37,540 nt of DNA, taken from the NCBI GenBank assembly GCA_024695505.1, contig JAILIB010000135.1:83966-121505 (forward strand). Reading direction: 5' to 3'. The DNA comes from Saccharofermentans sp. GTDB taxonomy: Bacteria > Bacillota > Clostridia > Saccharofermentanales > Saccharofermentanaceae. Position numbers and translations under genes: made by a program. The stretch's first letter is position 1; every line of letters starts with the position of its first letter. The notes below the pieces were generated by a model. The model was given only the letters and a program-made list of their open reading frames with translations, ran no database searches and was not told the origin of the DNA. Below are positions 17,680 through 25,833 of the stretch, one piece after another.

Positions 17680-19476
17680 ATGCAGTCCCGCACACATACA
17701 TGTGGAGAATTGAGAATAGCTGATTGCGGCAAGCAGGTAATGCTCGCAGGCTGGCTTGAGAATATCCGTGAAGTAGGAGCAGAGCTCGGATTCGTTGTAA
17801 TCCGCGACTTCTACGGAACGACACAGCTGGTCATCGAGACAGCTGACATGATGAAGACATTCAAGGCCATAACCAAGGAATCAACGATCCAGGTTACAGG
17901 CACCGTAAGGGAGAGAAGCTCCAAGAATCCCAAGCAGGATACAGGCGACATCGAGGTAGTTCCTGAAAAGGTAACAGTACTCGGACGCTGCCGCTACAAC
18001 GAGCTTCCTTTCGAGATCAACCACAGCCGTGACGTTGATGAAGCAGTAAGACTCAAGTACAGATATCTCGATATCAGAAATCCCGAGGTAAAGAAGAACC
18101 TGATCCTCAGGAGCAACGTTATCGCAGCTCTCAGGAACTCAATGATCGAGCACGGCTTCATGGAGATCACGACACCGATCCTTACGGTCTCTTCTCCTGA
18201 AGGCGCAAGAGACTATCTTGTTCCCGCGCGTAAGCATCCGGGCAAGTTCTATGCGCTCCCTCAGGCTCCCCAGCAGTTCAAGCAGCTCCTGATGGTATCC
18301 GGCATCGACAGATACTTCCAGATCGCTCCCTGCTTCAGGGACGAGGACGCAAGAGGCGACAGATGCCCGGGCGAGTTCTACCAGCTCGATATGGAAATGT
18401 CCTTTGCGAGCCAGGATGACGTGTTCGAGGTCATCGAGGACGTTCTTCCTCCCGTTTTTGCAAAGTACGGCAAATATGACAGGGCATCAGGCTCTCCTTT
18501 CGTAAGGATCCCTTTCCGCGAGGCTATGGAGAAGTACGGTTCGGACAAGCCTGACCTCCGTATCGACCTTACTGTCACTGATGCAACAGAGCTCCTGCGC
18601 ACTGAAGAGTTCGCTCCTTTCGCGGACGGCGTCATCAAGGCTGTCGTTATCTCCGATTTCCACGAGAGCCGCAAGTTCATCGACAAGCTCATGGCTGACG
18701 TTGAGATCCAGTCAGGCAACAAGGGCTACTGGTTCAGGATGGATGAGAACGGCGAGATCGTCGGAGGCATCTCCAAGTTCGTAGTTCCCAAGAAGGACGA
18801 AGTCGTTAACGCCCTGGGTCTCAAGCCCAACACGCTTGTTGTTCTTTCCGCAGGCACCAAGACTGCGGCTCAGAAGACTGCAGGCGTCCTCGTAAAGACT
18901 TTCGGCGCTGCCGTTCCCGGCCACATGGACAAGGAACAGTACGCATTCTGCTGGATCGTTGATTTCCCTATGTATGAGATCGGCGAAGAGTCAGGAGAGC
19001 TCGAGTTCTGCCATAACCCGTTCTCAATGCCTTCCGGCGGACTTGACGTCCTTCTCAAGGCTGAGAAAGGCGAGATCGATCCTCTGTCTATCATGGCAGA
19101 CCAGTATGACCTCGTAGTCAACGGAATCGAGCTTTCATCAGGCGCTGTACGTAACCATGATCCTGAGATCATGATCAAGGCTTTCGAGCTTGTAAGACTC
19201 GGCGAGGACGACGTTAAGGCGAAGTTCCCCGCCATGTACAACGCATTCTGCTACGGCGCTCCGCCGCATGCCGGAATCGCTCCCGGAGTTGACAGAATGG
19301 TCATGCTCCTTTCCGGAGAAGAGACGATAAGAGAAGTTATCCCGTTCCCTATGAACAAGAATGCCCAGGACGTCATGATGGACGCTCCCGGATACGTTAC
19401 GGACAAGCAGCTTAAAGAGCTTTCAATCAAGATCGACGAAGAAGCTATCGCGGCTGCAAAGAACGAAGAGACTTAA
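17680..19476 (+). CDS. aspS: Aspartyl-tRNA synthetase
   Basis: Class IIb synthetase for aspartate. The N-terminal OB-fold anticodon domain starts MQSRTHTCGELR and includes LAGWLENIREVG. Motif 2 is FRDEDARGDRCPGEFYQLD, the bacterial GAD insertion follows, and motif 3 is GIAPGVDRMVMLL. At about 598 aa it is the normal bacterial length. Two ATGs are adjacent (17677 and 17680); the GGAGG at 17669-17673 is better spaced for the second. The pair hisS-aspS is conserved in many Firmicutes. Whether it also charges tRNA-Asn depends on whether gatCAB is present, which is not visible here. Confidence 0.96.
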   Translation: MQSRTHTCGELRIADCGKQVMLAGWLENIREVGAELGFVVIRDFYGTTQLVIETADMMKTFKAITKESTIQVTGTVRERSSKNPKQDTGDIEVVPEKVTVLGRCRYNELPFEINHSRDVDEAVRLKYRYLDIRNPEVKKNLILRSNVIAALRNSMIEHGFMEITTPILTVSSPEGARDYLVPARKHPGKFYALPQAPQQFKQLLMVSGIDRYFQIAPCFRDEDARGDRCPGEFYQLDMEMSFASQDDVFEVIEDVLPPVFAKYGKYDRASGSPFVRIPFREAMEKYGSDKPDLRIDLTVTDATELLRTEEFAPFADGVIKAVVISDFHESRKFIDKLMADVEIQSGNKGYWFRMDENGEIVGGISKFVVPKKDEVVNALGLKPNTLVVLSAGTKTAAQKTAGVLVKTFGAAVPGHMDKEQYAFCWIVDFPMYEIGEESGELEFCHNPFSMPSGGLDVLLKAEKGEIDPLSIMADQYDLVVNGIELSSGAVRNHDPEIMIKAFELVRLGEDDVKAKFPAMYNAFCYGAPPHAGIAPGVDRMVMLLSGEETIREVIPFPMNKNAQDVMMDAPGYVTDKQLKELSIKIDEEAIAAAKNEET

Positions 19477-19485
19477 AGGTGACAA

Positions 19486-20313
19486 ATGAAAAAAGTTGAA
19501 GACAATCAGGAAGCAAAGAACCAGGTAGAAGAGACCCTCCCCGCAGTGGCTGATGAGGTCAAAACGGCTGAACTGACAGAACTCTCCGCAGATGAGGAGG
19601 TTGCGTCTGATCCCGAAAGCAAGGAGCTTTCTGTGGAAGCCGAGCCTTCTGAGATCGCAGAGCCTTCGGCTTCTGAATCCGATAAGGAAGACGTCAAGGA
19701 AGAGGTTGATGAAGCGGAAACAAAGCGCAAAAAGTCAGTTAAGAAAAAGACTGTTGCCTCTGAGGTAATGGACTGGCTCAGGACGATCTGCATCGGCGTC
19801 ATCGCCGGCGTTCTTCTGGTCGTTTTCGTTATCCAGCGCGACAACGTTTATGGCGATTCCATGAACCCTACGCTTGAATCCGGAGACGTCCTTTTCACAC
19901 AGAAGATCTCGACATATTTCAAGAAGTACGACCGCGGAGACATCGTTGTCCTGAACGGTCAGGGAATGGAAGGCTATTCCAAGAGCGAATACCTCATCAA
20001 GCGTGTTGTCGGACTTCCCGGCGAGACCGTGAAGATCGCTGACGGCAACGTATACATCAAGCCCATGGGACACGGCGATTACTATCTCCTGCAGGAGAAT
20101 TACCTCCCTGAGGGCGTAAAGACCACCATGATGGATTACGGAACCGCGCACGGATATAACGAGATCAAGCTCGGCGACAACGAATACTTCTGCCTTGGCG
20201 ACAACCGTCCCGTAAGCAACGATTCGCGCAATCTGGGACCCTTTACCGCTGACAGGATAGTTGCAGTTGCGGTATTCAGGGCATTCCCTTTCAACAAGAT
20301 TAGAACGTTCTGA
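19486..20313 (+). CDS. lepB: Signal peptidase I with long acidic N-terminal extension
   Basis: Membrane protease that removes signal peptides from secreted proteins. The first 80 residues are acidic and probably disordered (rich in Glu, Ser, Ala), followed by a Lys/Arg cluster (residues 80-89) and one TM segment at about 97-117. The catalytic Ser125 is in GDSMNPTL, the general base Lys172 is in [10 protein letters not shown], and the last family box is [19 protein letters not shown]. Basic residues before the TM place the acidic tail in the cytoplasm. It is 275 aa, longer than the usual 170-200 because of the extension. It starts nine bases after aspS and is followed by lepA, so the lepA/lepB association is kept but in reverse order to E. 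coli. Confidence 0.94.
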   Translation: MKKVEDNQEAKNQVEETLPAVADEVKTAELTELSADEEVASDPESKELSVEAEPSEIAEPSASESDKEDVKEEVDEAETKRKKSVKKKTVASEVMDWLRTICIGVIAGVLLVVFVIQRDNVYGDSMNPTLESGDVLFTQKISTYFKKYDRGDIVVLNGQGMEGYSKSEYLIKRVVGLPGETVKIADGNVYIKPMGHGDYYLLQENYLPEGVKTTMMDYGTAHGYNEIKLGDNEYFCLGDNRPVSNDSRNLGPFTADRIVAVAVFRAFPFNKIRTF

Positions 20314-20329
20314 GGAGAAACTTTGGTAT

Positions 20330-22144
20330 ATGCCCGACGAGAGTCAAAAGTACATTAGAAACTTCTGCATCATCGCCCATATCGACCACGGAAAATCAAC
20401 GCTGGCAGACCGTCTGATCGAACATACCCACGTCAGGGAAAAGCGTGAAATGACCGATCAGATCCTCGATAACATGGATATCGAGAGGGAGCGCGGAATT
20501 ACGATCAAATCGCAGGCTGCAAGACTTCCTTTCAAGGCGTCTGACGGCAATACGTACATGTTCAACCTGATAGACACTCCGGGTCACGTCGACTTTAACT
20601 ACGAAGTATCCAGGTCACTTGCCGCGTGCGACGGAGCGATCCTCGTCGTTGACGCTTCTCAGGGCGTTGAGGCGCAGACTTTGGCAAACGTTTATCTTGC
20701 CGTTGATGCAAACCTCGAAGTCCTTCCGGTAATAAACAAGATCGATCTTCCTTCTGCAAGACCCGAAGAGGTCAGGGCGGAGATAGAAGATGACATCGGA
20801 ATAGACGCTTCTTATGCGCCTCTGATTTCCGCTAAGAATGACATCAACATCGATGAGGTGTTGGAGAGCGTAGTCAAGTATCTTCCTGCTCCTGAAGGCG
20901 ACAGAAACGCGCCTTTCAGGGCCCTCGTATTCGACTCCAAATATGACCCTTACAAGGGCGTTATCGTAAGCGTACGCGTCAGGGAAGGCACGATAAAGAA
21001 CGGCAGCAGGATAAGGATGATGCATACCGGCAAGGAGTTCACGGTTACCGAACTCGGATACTTCCATCCCGGTGAACTCGTTCCCGCCGAAAAACTCGAA
21101 GCCGGCGAGGTCGGTTACATCTGCGCATCTATCAAGAACGTTGCGGATACCGCTCCCGGTGACACCGTAACTTCTGCTGACGAGCCCGCAACTGAACCTC
21201 TTATCGGTTACAAGGGTATCCAGCAGATGGTCTTCTGCGGCATCTATCCAGTCGACGGAGCGCGTTACGGCGACCTTAAGGATTCTCTGGAAAAACTGAG
21301 GCTCAACGATGCGGCGCTTTCCTTTGATGCTGAGACTTCAGCAGCTTTGGGATTCGGCTTCAGATGCGGATTTTTGGGCCTTCTTCACTATGAGGTTATC
21401 GAGGAAAGACTTGAGCGCGAATTCGGTCTTGACCTCATCAGCACGGCTCCTTCCGTTATCTACAAGATCCACATGATGGACGGGTCGGTCATCGACTGCT
21501 CGAATCCTACGAACATGCCCGAGCCTGAGAGGATCGACTTCATGGAAGAGCCTGTCGTAAAGGCTACGATAATGCTTCCCAAGGATTATGTAGGAAACAT
21601 CATGGAGCTCTGCCAGGAAAGGCGCGGCGAATATACAGACATGAAATACCTCGATGAAAAGCGCGTCATGCTTCATTACAGGATGCCTTTGAACGAGATA
21701 ATCTACGACTTTTTCGACGCTCTCAAGAGCCGCACGAGAGGCTATGCCTCATTGGATTACGAGCCTGCAGGCTATCAGAGGTCCAAGCTCGTAAAGCTCG
21801 ACATTCTTCTTAACGGTGATCCGGTCGATGCACTGTCTTTCATCGTTCATGCCGACAAGGCTTACGCAAGGGGAAGAAGGATGTGCGAGAAGCTTAAAGA
21901 GAACATCCCGAGACAGCAATTCGAGATCCCGGTACAGGCCGCGATCGGCGGAAAGATAATCGCGAGAGAGACTATCAAGGCATACAGAAAGGACGTTACG
22001 TCCAAGTGCTACGGCGGTGACATCTCGCGTAAGAAGAAACTGCTTGAAAAGCAGAAGGAAGGTAAGAAGCGCATGAGGCAGGTCGGCTCCGTTGAGGTAC
22101 CGCAGGAAGCCTTTATGAGCGTTCTTAAGTTAGACGACGAGTAA
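20330..22144 (+). CDS. lepA: Elongation factor 4 (LepA), back-translocating GTPase
   Basis: Ribosome-associated GTPase. The G domain begins right at the start: [17 protein letters not shown] (G1), [14 protein letters not shown] (G2), [10 protein letters not shown] (G3) and NKIDLP (G4). Domains II-III follow, and the LepA-specific C-terminal domain ends with [18 protein letters not shown], including [18 protein letters not shown]. It is 604 aa, standard. The frame is open from 20261 inside lepB, but the ATG at 20330 after a GAGGAG site gives the expected short N-terminus ([11 protein letters not shown]). Confidence 0.96.
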   Translation: MPDESQKYIRNFCIIAHIDHGKSTLADRLIEHTHVREKREMTDQILDNMDIERERGITIKSQAARLPFKASDGNTYMFNLIDTPGHVDFNYEVSRSLAACDGAILVVDASQGVEAQTLANVYLAVDANLEVLPVINKIDLPSARPEEVRAEIEDDIGIDASYAPLISAKNDINIDEVLESVVKYLPAPEGDRNAPFRALVFDSKYDPYKGVIVSVRVREGTIKNGSRIRMMHTGKEFTVTELGYFHPGELVPAEKLEAGEVGYICASIKNVADTAPGDTVTSADEPATEPLIGYKGIQQMVFCGIYPVDGARYGDLKDSLEKLRLNDAALSFDAETSAALGFGFRCGFLGLLHYEVIEERLEREFGLDLISTAPSVIYKIHMMDGSVIDCSNPTNMPEPERIDFMEEPVVKATIMLPKDYVGNIMELCQERRGEYTDMKYLDEKRVMLHYRMPLNEIIYDFFDALKSRTRGYASLDYEPAGYQRSKLVKLDILLNGDPVDALSFIVHADKAYARGRRMCEKLKENIPRQQFEIPVQAAIGGKIIARETIKAYRKDVTSKCYGGDISRKKKLLEKQKEGKKRMRQVGSVEVPQEAFMSVLKLDDE

Positions 22145-22151
22145 GGAAAAA

Positions 22152-22236
<85 letters not shown>

Positions 22237-22248
22237 GTACGAGAGATT

Positions 22249-22254
22249 ATTATA
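22249..22254 (-). promoter_or_regulatory. Candidate -10 box of the tRNA-Leu gene
   Basis: On the - strand this reads TATAAT, 12 bases before the tRNA 5' end. No convincing -35 box is seen at the right distance. Confidence 0.5.
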
Positions 22255-22274
22255 GCAAATCCGAAGGAAAAGTG

Positions 22275-24920
22275 ATGGAAAAAGCAGCAAAACCTTCAGA
22301 AGCACTGGCAGAAAAGCCCGCTTTGGCAAAGATCAAGCGTGCTCTAAAGCCTGCGGAACTTGCTCTGATATCGGCTTTATGCACGGTGCTCCTTGTCCTT
22401 TGTGTATTTGCTCTGTTAGGTTATGCCCCGTTCGGAAACAGGTCTTTGCTCTATTCCGATGCGGGTTATCAGTATTACGATCTTCTGCTTTACTATAAGC
22501 GCGTGTTTGCAGGCGAGGAGTCGTTCTTCTATTCGCTCGGCAAATCCATGGGCGGAAACAATTACGCGGTGTTCGCTTATTATCTTGCGTCTCCCGTAGT
22601 ACTCCTTTCACTCCTTTTCAAACCTGAAGACACTGCTCTGTGCCTTAACGTCATAGCTTTGGTAAAGTTTGCACTGGGAGCGGCAACGGCTGCATATGCG
22701 CTTTCTGAAAGATTTTCAGACAGGGAAGACGGAAGAGCTCCTTATGCGGTCATGATCGCAGTTTCCTACGGTCTTTCCCAGTACATGATCTCACAGACGT
22801 GCAACGTCATGTGGCTCGACGGAGCGGTAATGCTTCCTCTGGTGATACTCGGCACATACAGGATAGTCAAAGGAAGATCGGGCCTTCTGCTTTGCGTTTC
22901 TATCGCGTTGAGCCTGATATTCAACTGGTACACGGGAATAATAAACTGTATGTTTTCGGCGTTCTGGCTGTTGTTTGAGATAGTCCTTCTGAGATCACGC
23001 CTGATAAAGAGCGCTCTCAGATACGCCGTTTACATGCTGTCCGGAATACTTGTTTCGGGGATAATACTGATCCCGGTCCTCCTGATACTGTCGGACAGAT
23101 CACACGGAAGCGGACAGCTCAAGGAACTGCTGATGCCGGGCTTTATCGGAAATCCGTTGTCCCTGATATCTAATTACGCACCGGGAGTCGTCAGCATCAA
23201 AGGCGGATGTTCTTTATATGCGGGCAGCCTGGTCCTCTTTGGCGTTATGCTGTTTTTCCTTAATAAAGCGTTTGATAAGAGGACCAAGATCGTTACAGGC
23301 GTATTTCTCCTGTTTACTGCGATGTCATTAGTGTTCCGGCCGCTTGTTACGGTATTTTCTATCTTCAGGAACGTCGAATCCTACTGGTACAGATATTCAT
23401 ATACGGGCATATTCCTGCTCTGCTTCATAGCGGCCGCATGCTTCCTTAAAGGGAACGGCTTTAAGGCATATCAGCCTTTGGCTTCCGGCGCGGTCTTTGC
23501 AATATTGTCAGTTCTGTTCACGATACTGTTCCAGGACAGGATCCAGCGTTTCATTTATGCCGAGAATCTTAACTTTACCTATGGCGTCTTTATGGAAACG
23601 GTTCCTTCTGTAGCCGTTTCAAAGGTAGTGCCTGCTTTGATCTTTATGCTCGTTCTGTTCCTCGTTCTGCTCGCAAAGCAGAAGATCGGATCAGATTTTA
23701 AAGCCGCAATTGTTTCCATAGTACTGGCATTGGAAATGCTCTTGACGAGCGGACTCATGCTGCATTTTTACAGCACGGAGCAGGTGGCGGATACTTCTGA
23801 TTATGTTAAAAATGAGATGCAGCTTGTCGAAAAGGTCAGATCAGGCGATGAAGGCGGCTTCTACAGGGTGGCCCAGACTTCAGGAAGGTCGGCCGCAAAA
23901 ACGGGAAATACCGCCAGCTATAACGAAGGACTGGCATACGGCTATAATGCGATCTCTTCGTTTATTTCCGATCCTGAAGAAGAACAGGGAGAGTTCCTGG
24001 CAAAGCTCGGATATCCTTTTTACAGCCAAACGATAACGGTTACATCGTCACCGATCCTTCCTGCAGATTCGCTGCTCGGAGTCAGATACGTCCTGTCGGA
24101 ATATGACTGCCCCGGAATGCAGAAGATAACGGACTTTGAAGGCTTCAAGAATGCATATAAGAATCCTTACTGTCTGCCTGCTGCTTTTATCGCTAAAGGC
24201 GTTACGGCAAAGACCGGAGAAGTCAACCCGTTTGAGTACCAGAATCAAGTATATTCAGACATCACGGGTGAAGAGGTGAAGCTTTACAGACCTGCGGAAT
24301 TTACTGTAAAAGAAGATAAAAAGGTCACCGAATATCAGATCCTGCTTCCTGAAGGAAACTATGCAATTTACGGCAGGGTCCGCCTTGTTGACGGAGACGG
24401 AGACGGCGCTGATACCGACATAAACGGAGTATATGCCCTTACGGCGGACAGGTTCCTTTCTCCTGATGTTTTCGCCGTTCCCGTATCTTCTGACGAACCT
24501 TATGCTTCGGTCAAGGTCTTCACGACCTTTCAGACTTCAGTCGAGTTTTATATCCTCGATCTTGATGTTTTCGGAGAAACGATCCAAAAGATCAGGGCAA
24601 AGCAGGCACAAAGCGCTGACATCAGGGCAGGCTCCGCAAAGATAACGGCAGAGGGAAGTGCAGACGGCGAGAAGCTTTTCATTTCGGTTCCATATAACGA
24701 TTCCTGGAAGGTGAAGATAAACGGCACCGATACAGTTCCCGAGACTTTCGGAGGCTGCATGACGGTGGTCACGCTCCAAAAGGGAATGAATGAGATCACG
24801 ATGGAATACCGTCCTCCTTACATGACGGCAGGCATAATTTCGACATGCTTAGGGATCGTGATGACTGCTTTGACAGTTTTCATATATTCAAAAAAGACCC
24901 GTCCGGCGAAAGAAAAATAA
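22275..24920 (+). CDS. YfhO family polytopic membrane protein
   Basis: An 881-aa membrane protein with about a dozen hydrophobic segments in its first 550 residues, starting with a TM at about 33-58 (LALISALCTVLLVLCVFALLG). The motif LYSDAGYQYYD and the segment FFYSLGKSMGGNNYAVFAYYLASP are typical of the YfhO family, GT-C-like glycosyltransferases. B. subtilis YfhO has been linked to sugar modification of lipoteichoic acid. The C-terminal part contains an extracytoplasmic domain and a final TM near residues 855-875. The ATG at 22275 follows AAGGAA; the frame continues upstream into the tRNA, but that extension is not credible. A candidate for decorating cell-wall polymers or lipid-linked sugars; the substrate is unknown. 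Confidence 0.85.
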   Translation: MEKAAKPSEALAEKPALAKIKRALKPAELALISALCTVLLVLCVFALLGYAPFGNRSLLYSDAGYQYYDLLLYYKRVFAGEESFFYSLGKSMGGNNYAVFAYYLASPVVLLSLLFKPEDTALCLNVIALVKFALGAATAAYALSERFSDREDGRAPYAVMIAVSYGLSQYMISQTCNVMWLDGAVMLPLVILGTYRIVKGRSGLLLCVSIALSLIFNWYTGIINCMFSAFWLLFEIVLLRSRLIKSALRYAVYMLSGILVSGIILIPVLLILSDRSHGSGQLKELLMPGFIGNPLSLISNYAPGVVSIKGGCSLYAGSLVLFGVMLFFLNKAFDKRTKIVTGVFLLFTAMSLVFRPLVTVFSIFRNVESYWYRYSYTGIFLLCFIAAACFLKGNGFKAYQPLASGAVFAILSVLFTILFQDRIQRFIYAENLNFTYGVFMETVPSVAVSKVVPALIFMLVLFLVLLAKQKIGSDFKAAIVSIVLALEMLLTSGLMLHFYSTEQVADTSDYVKNEMQLVEKVRSGDEGGFYRVAQTSGRSAAKTGNTASYNEGLAYGYNAISSFISDPEEEQGEFLAKLGYPFYSQTITVTSSPILPADSLLGVRYVLSEYDCPGMQKITDFEGFKNAYKNPYCLPAAFIAKGVTAKTGEVNPFEYQNQVYSDITGEEVKLYRPAEFTVKEDKKVTEYQILLPEGNYAIYGRVRLVDGDGDGADTDINGVYALTADRFLSPDVFAVPVSSDEPYASVKVFTTFQTSVEFYILDLDVFGETIQKIRAKQAQSADIRAGSAKITAEGSADGEKLFISVPYNDSWKVKINGTDTVPETFGGCMTVVTLQKGMNEITMEYRPPYMTAGIISTCLGIVMTALTVFIYSKKTRPAKEK

Positions 24921-24938
24921 AAGTCAAATGAAAGCAAG

Positions 24939-24967
24939 TTGACAGTGAAATTTTCACTTGATAACAT
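24939..24967 (+). promoter_or_regulatory. Promoter of the DeoR-family gene
   Basis: Perfect TTGACA at 24939-24944, a 17-base spacer, and TAACAT at 24962-24967. The expected start point (about 24974) is the first base of, or next to, the ATG at 24975. Confidence 0.75.
24944..24958 (+). promoter_or_regulatory. Palindrome between -35 and -10, candidate operator
   Basis: AGTGAAA (24944-24950), one central base, TTTCACT (24952-24958): a perfect 7-base inverted repeat lying in the promoter spacer. Position and symmetry suggest autorepression by the DeoR-type regulator encoded just downstream. This is inference; no second copy was found elsewhere in the window. Confidence 0.6.
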
Positions 24968-24974
24968 TTGATGT

Positions 24975-25751
24975 ATGAATATCACCGACAGAAGAAAGCA
25001 GATCCTTGACGTCCTCACTGCCGAGGGAGAGATAAACACGACCGTTCTGGCGGAGCGCCTTGGCGTTACCGGAGCGACTTTGAGGACTGACATCAGAGAG
25101 CTCGAAAGAGAGGGCGCGATCGTCAGATTCCACGGCGGAATAAGGCTTCCGCGCAGAATGCCGTCTTACAGCGGAGAGAATTACATGGTCCGCGCGGTAA
25201 CTCACGTCGACCTGAAAAACCAGATCGGAAAGATGGCGGCGGATCTCGTCAGCGACGGCATGACGATCTTCATGGACGCAAGTTCCACGACTTTTCATAT
25301 GATACCTTTCCTTCAGTCAAGGAAAAACGTGACCGTCGTTACCAACGGCCTTCATACCGCTATGGAGCTTCAGCGCTGCAGCAACTTCAAGTCGGTCATT
25401 ATCCTGGGAGGCATGTTAAGACCCCATTCGGGAGCCATCGAGGGGCTTTCCTGCAAGGAGATGGTAGGCCGTCTTTCAGCTGATCTTTATTTCGTTTCGG
25501 GAAACGGTTTTTCGCCTGAATCGGGGCTTTCCGGAGACAATTTCTATGAGCTCGAATTAAAGCGCCTCTGCGCAGAAAGAGCAAAAAAGATAGTTGCTCT
25601 CATCGATTCCACTAAGCTCGGGACCGATTCCGCATCGTCCTTCATACCCGCATACAAGATAGATTACCTGATCACTGATTCGGGCGCTTCCGAAGAGAAT
25701 ATCGCTCACTGCAGGGAAAAAGGCCTTAACGTCATAGTGGCTGAAGCCTGA
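24975..25751 (+). CDS. DeoR/GlpR family transcriptional regulator
   Basis: A 258-aa regulator. The N-terminal winged helix reads RRKQILDVLTAEGEINTTVLAERLGVTGATLR with the DeoR hallmark IVRFHGG at about 50-56. The C-terminal ISOCOT/DeoRC domain has the conserved IFMDASSTTFHMIPFL and VVTNGLH, and ends DYLITDSGASEENI. This family senses phosphorylated sugars. There is no Shine-Dalgarno site before the ATG, and the promoter places the mRNA start at or next to the ATG. The spacer palindrome may be its operator. It lies between a membrane protein and a sugar-esterase-like gene, so a link to sugar metabolism is plausible. Confidence 0.93.
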   Translation: MNITDRRKQILDVLTAEGEINTTVLAERLGVTGATLRTDIRELEREGAIVRFHGGIRLPRRMPSYSGENYMVRAVTHVDLKNQIGKMAADLVSDGMTIFMDASSTTFHMIPFLQSRKNVTVVTNGLHTAMELQRCSNFKSVIILGGMLRPHSGAIEGLSCKEMVGRLSADLYFVSGNGFSPESGLSGDNFYELELKRLCAERAKKIVALIDSTKLGTDSASSFIPAYKIDYLITDSGASEENIAHCREKGLNVIVAEA

Positions 25752-25764
25752 TTTTTCTGAATTT

Positions 25765-25792
25765 TTGTTTACACGCCTTTTTATTGTATAAT
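25765..25792 (+). promoter_or_regulatory. Candidate promoter of the esterase-like gene
   Basis: TTGTTT at 25765-25770, a 16-base spacer, and a perfect TATAAT at 25787-25792, in an A/T-rich stretch. The gene starts 41 bases after the -10 box with an AGAGGGC site. Confidence 0.65.
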
Positions 25793-25833
25793 AATCTGAT
25801 AAGATTTTTAAACTCGTAAAGAGGGCAGTAAAT

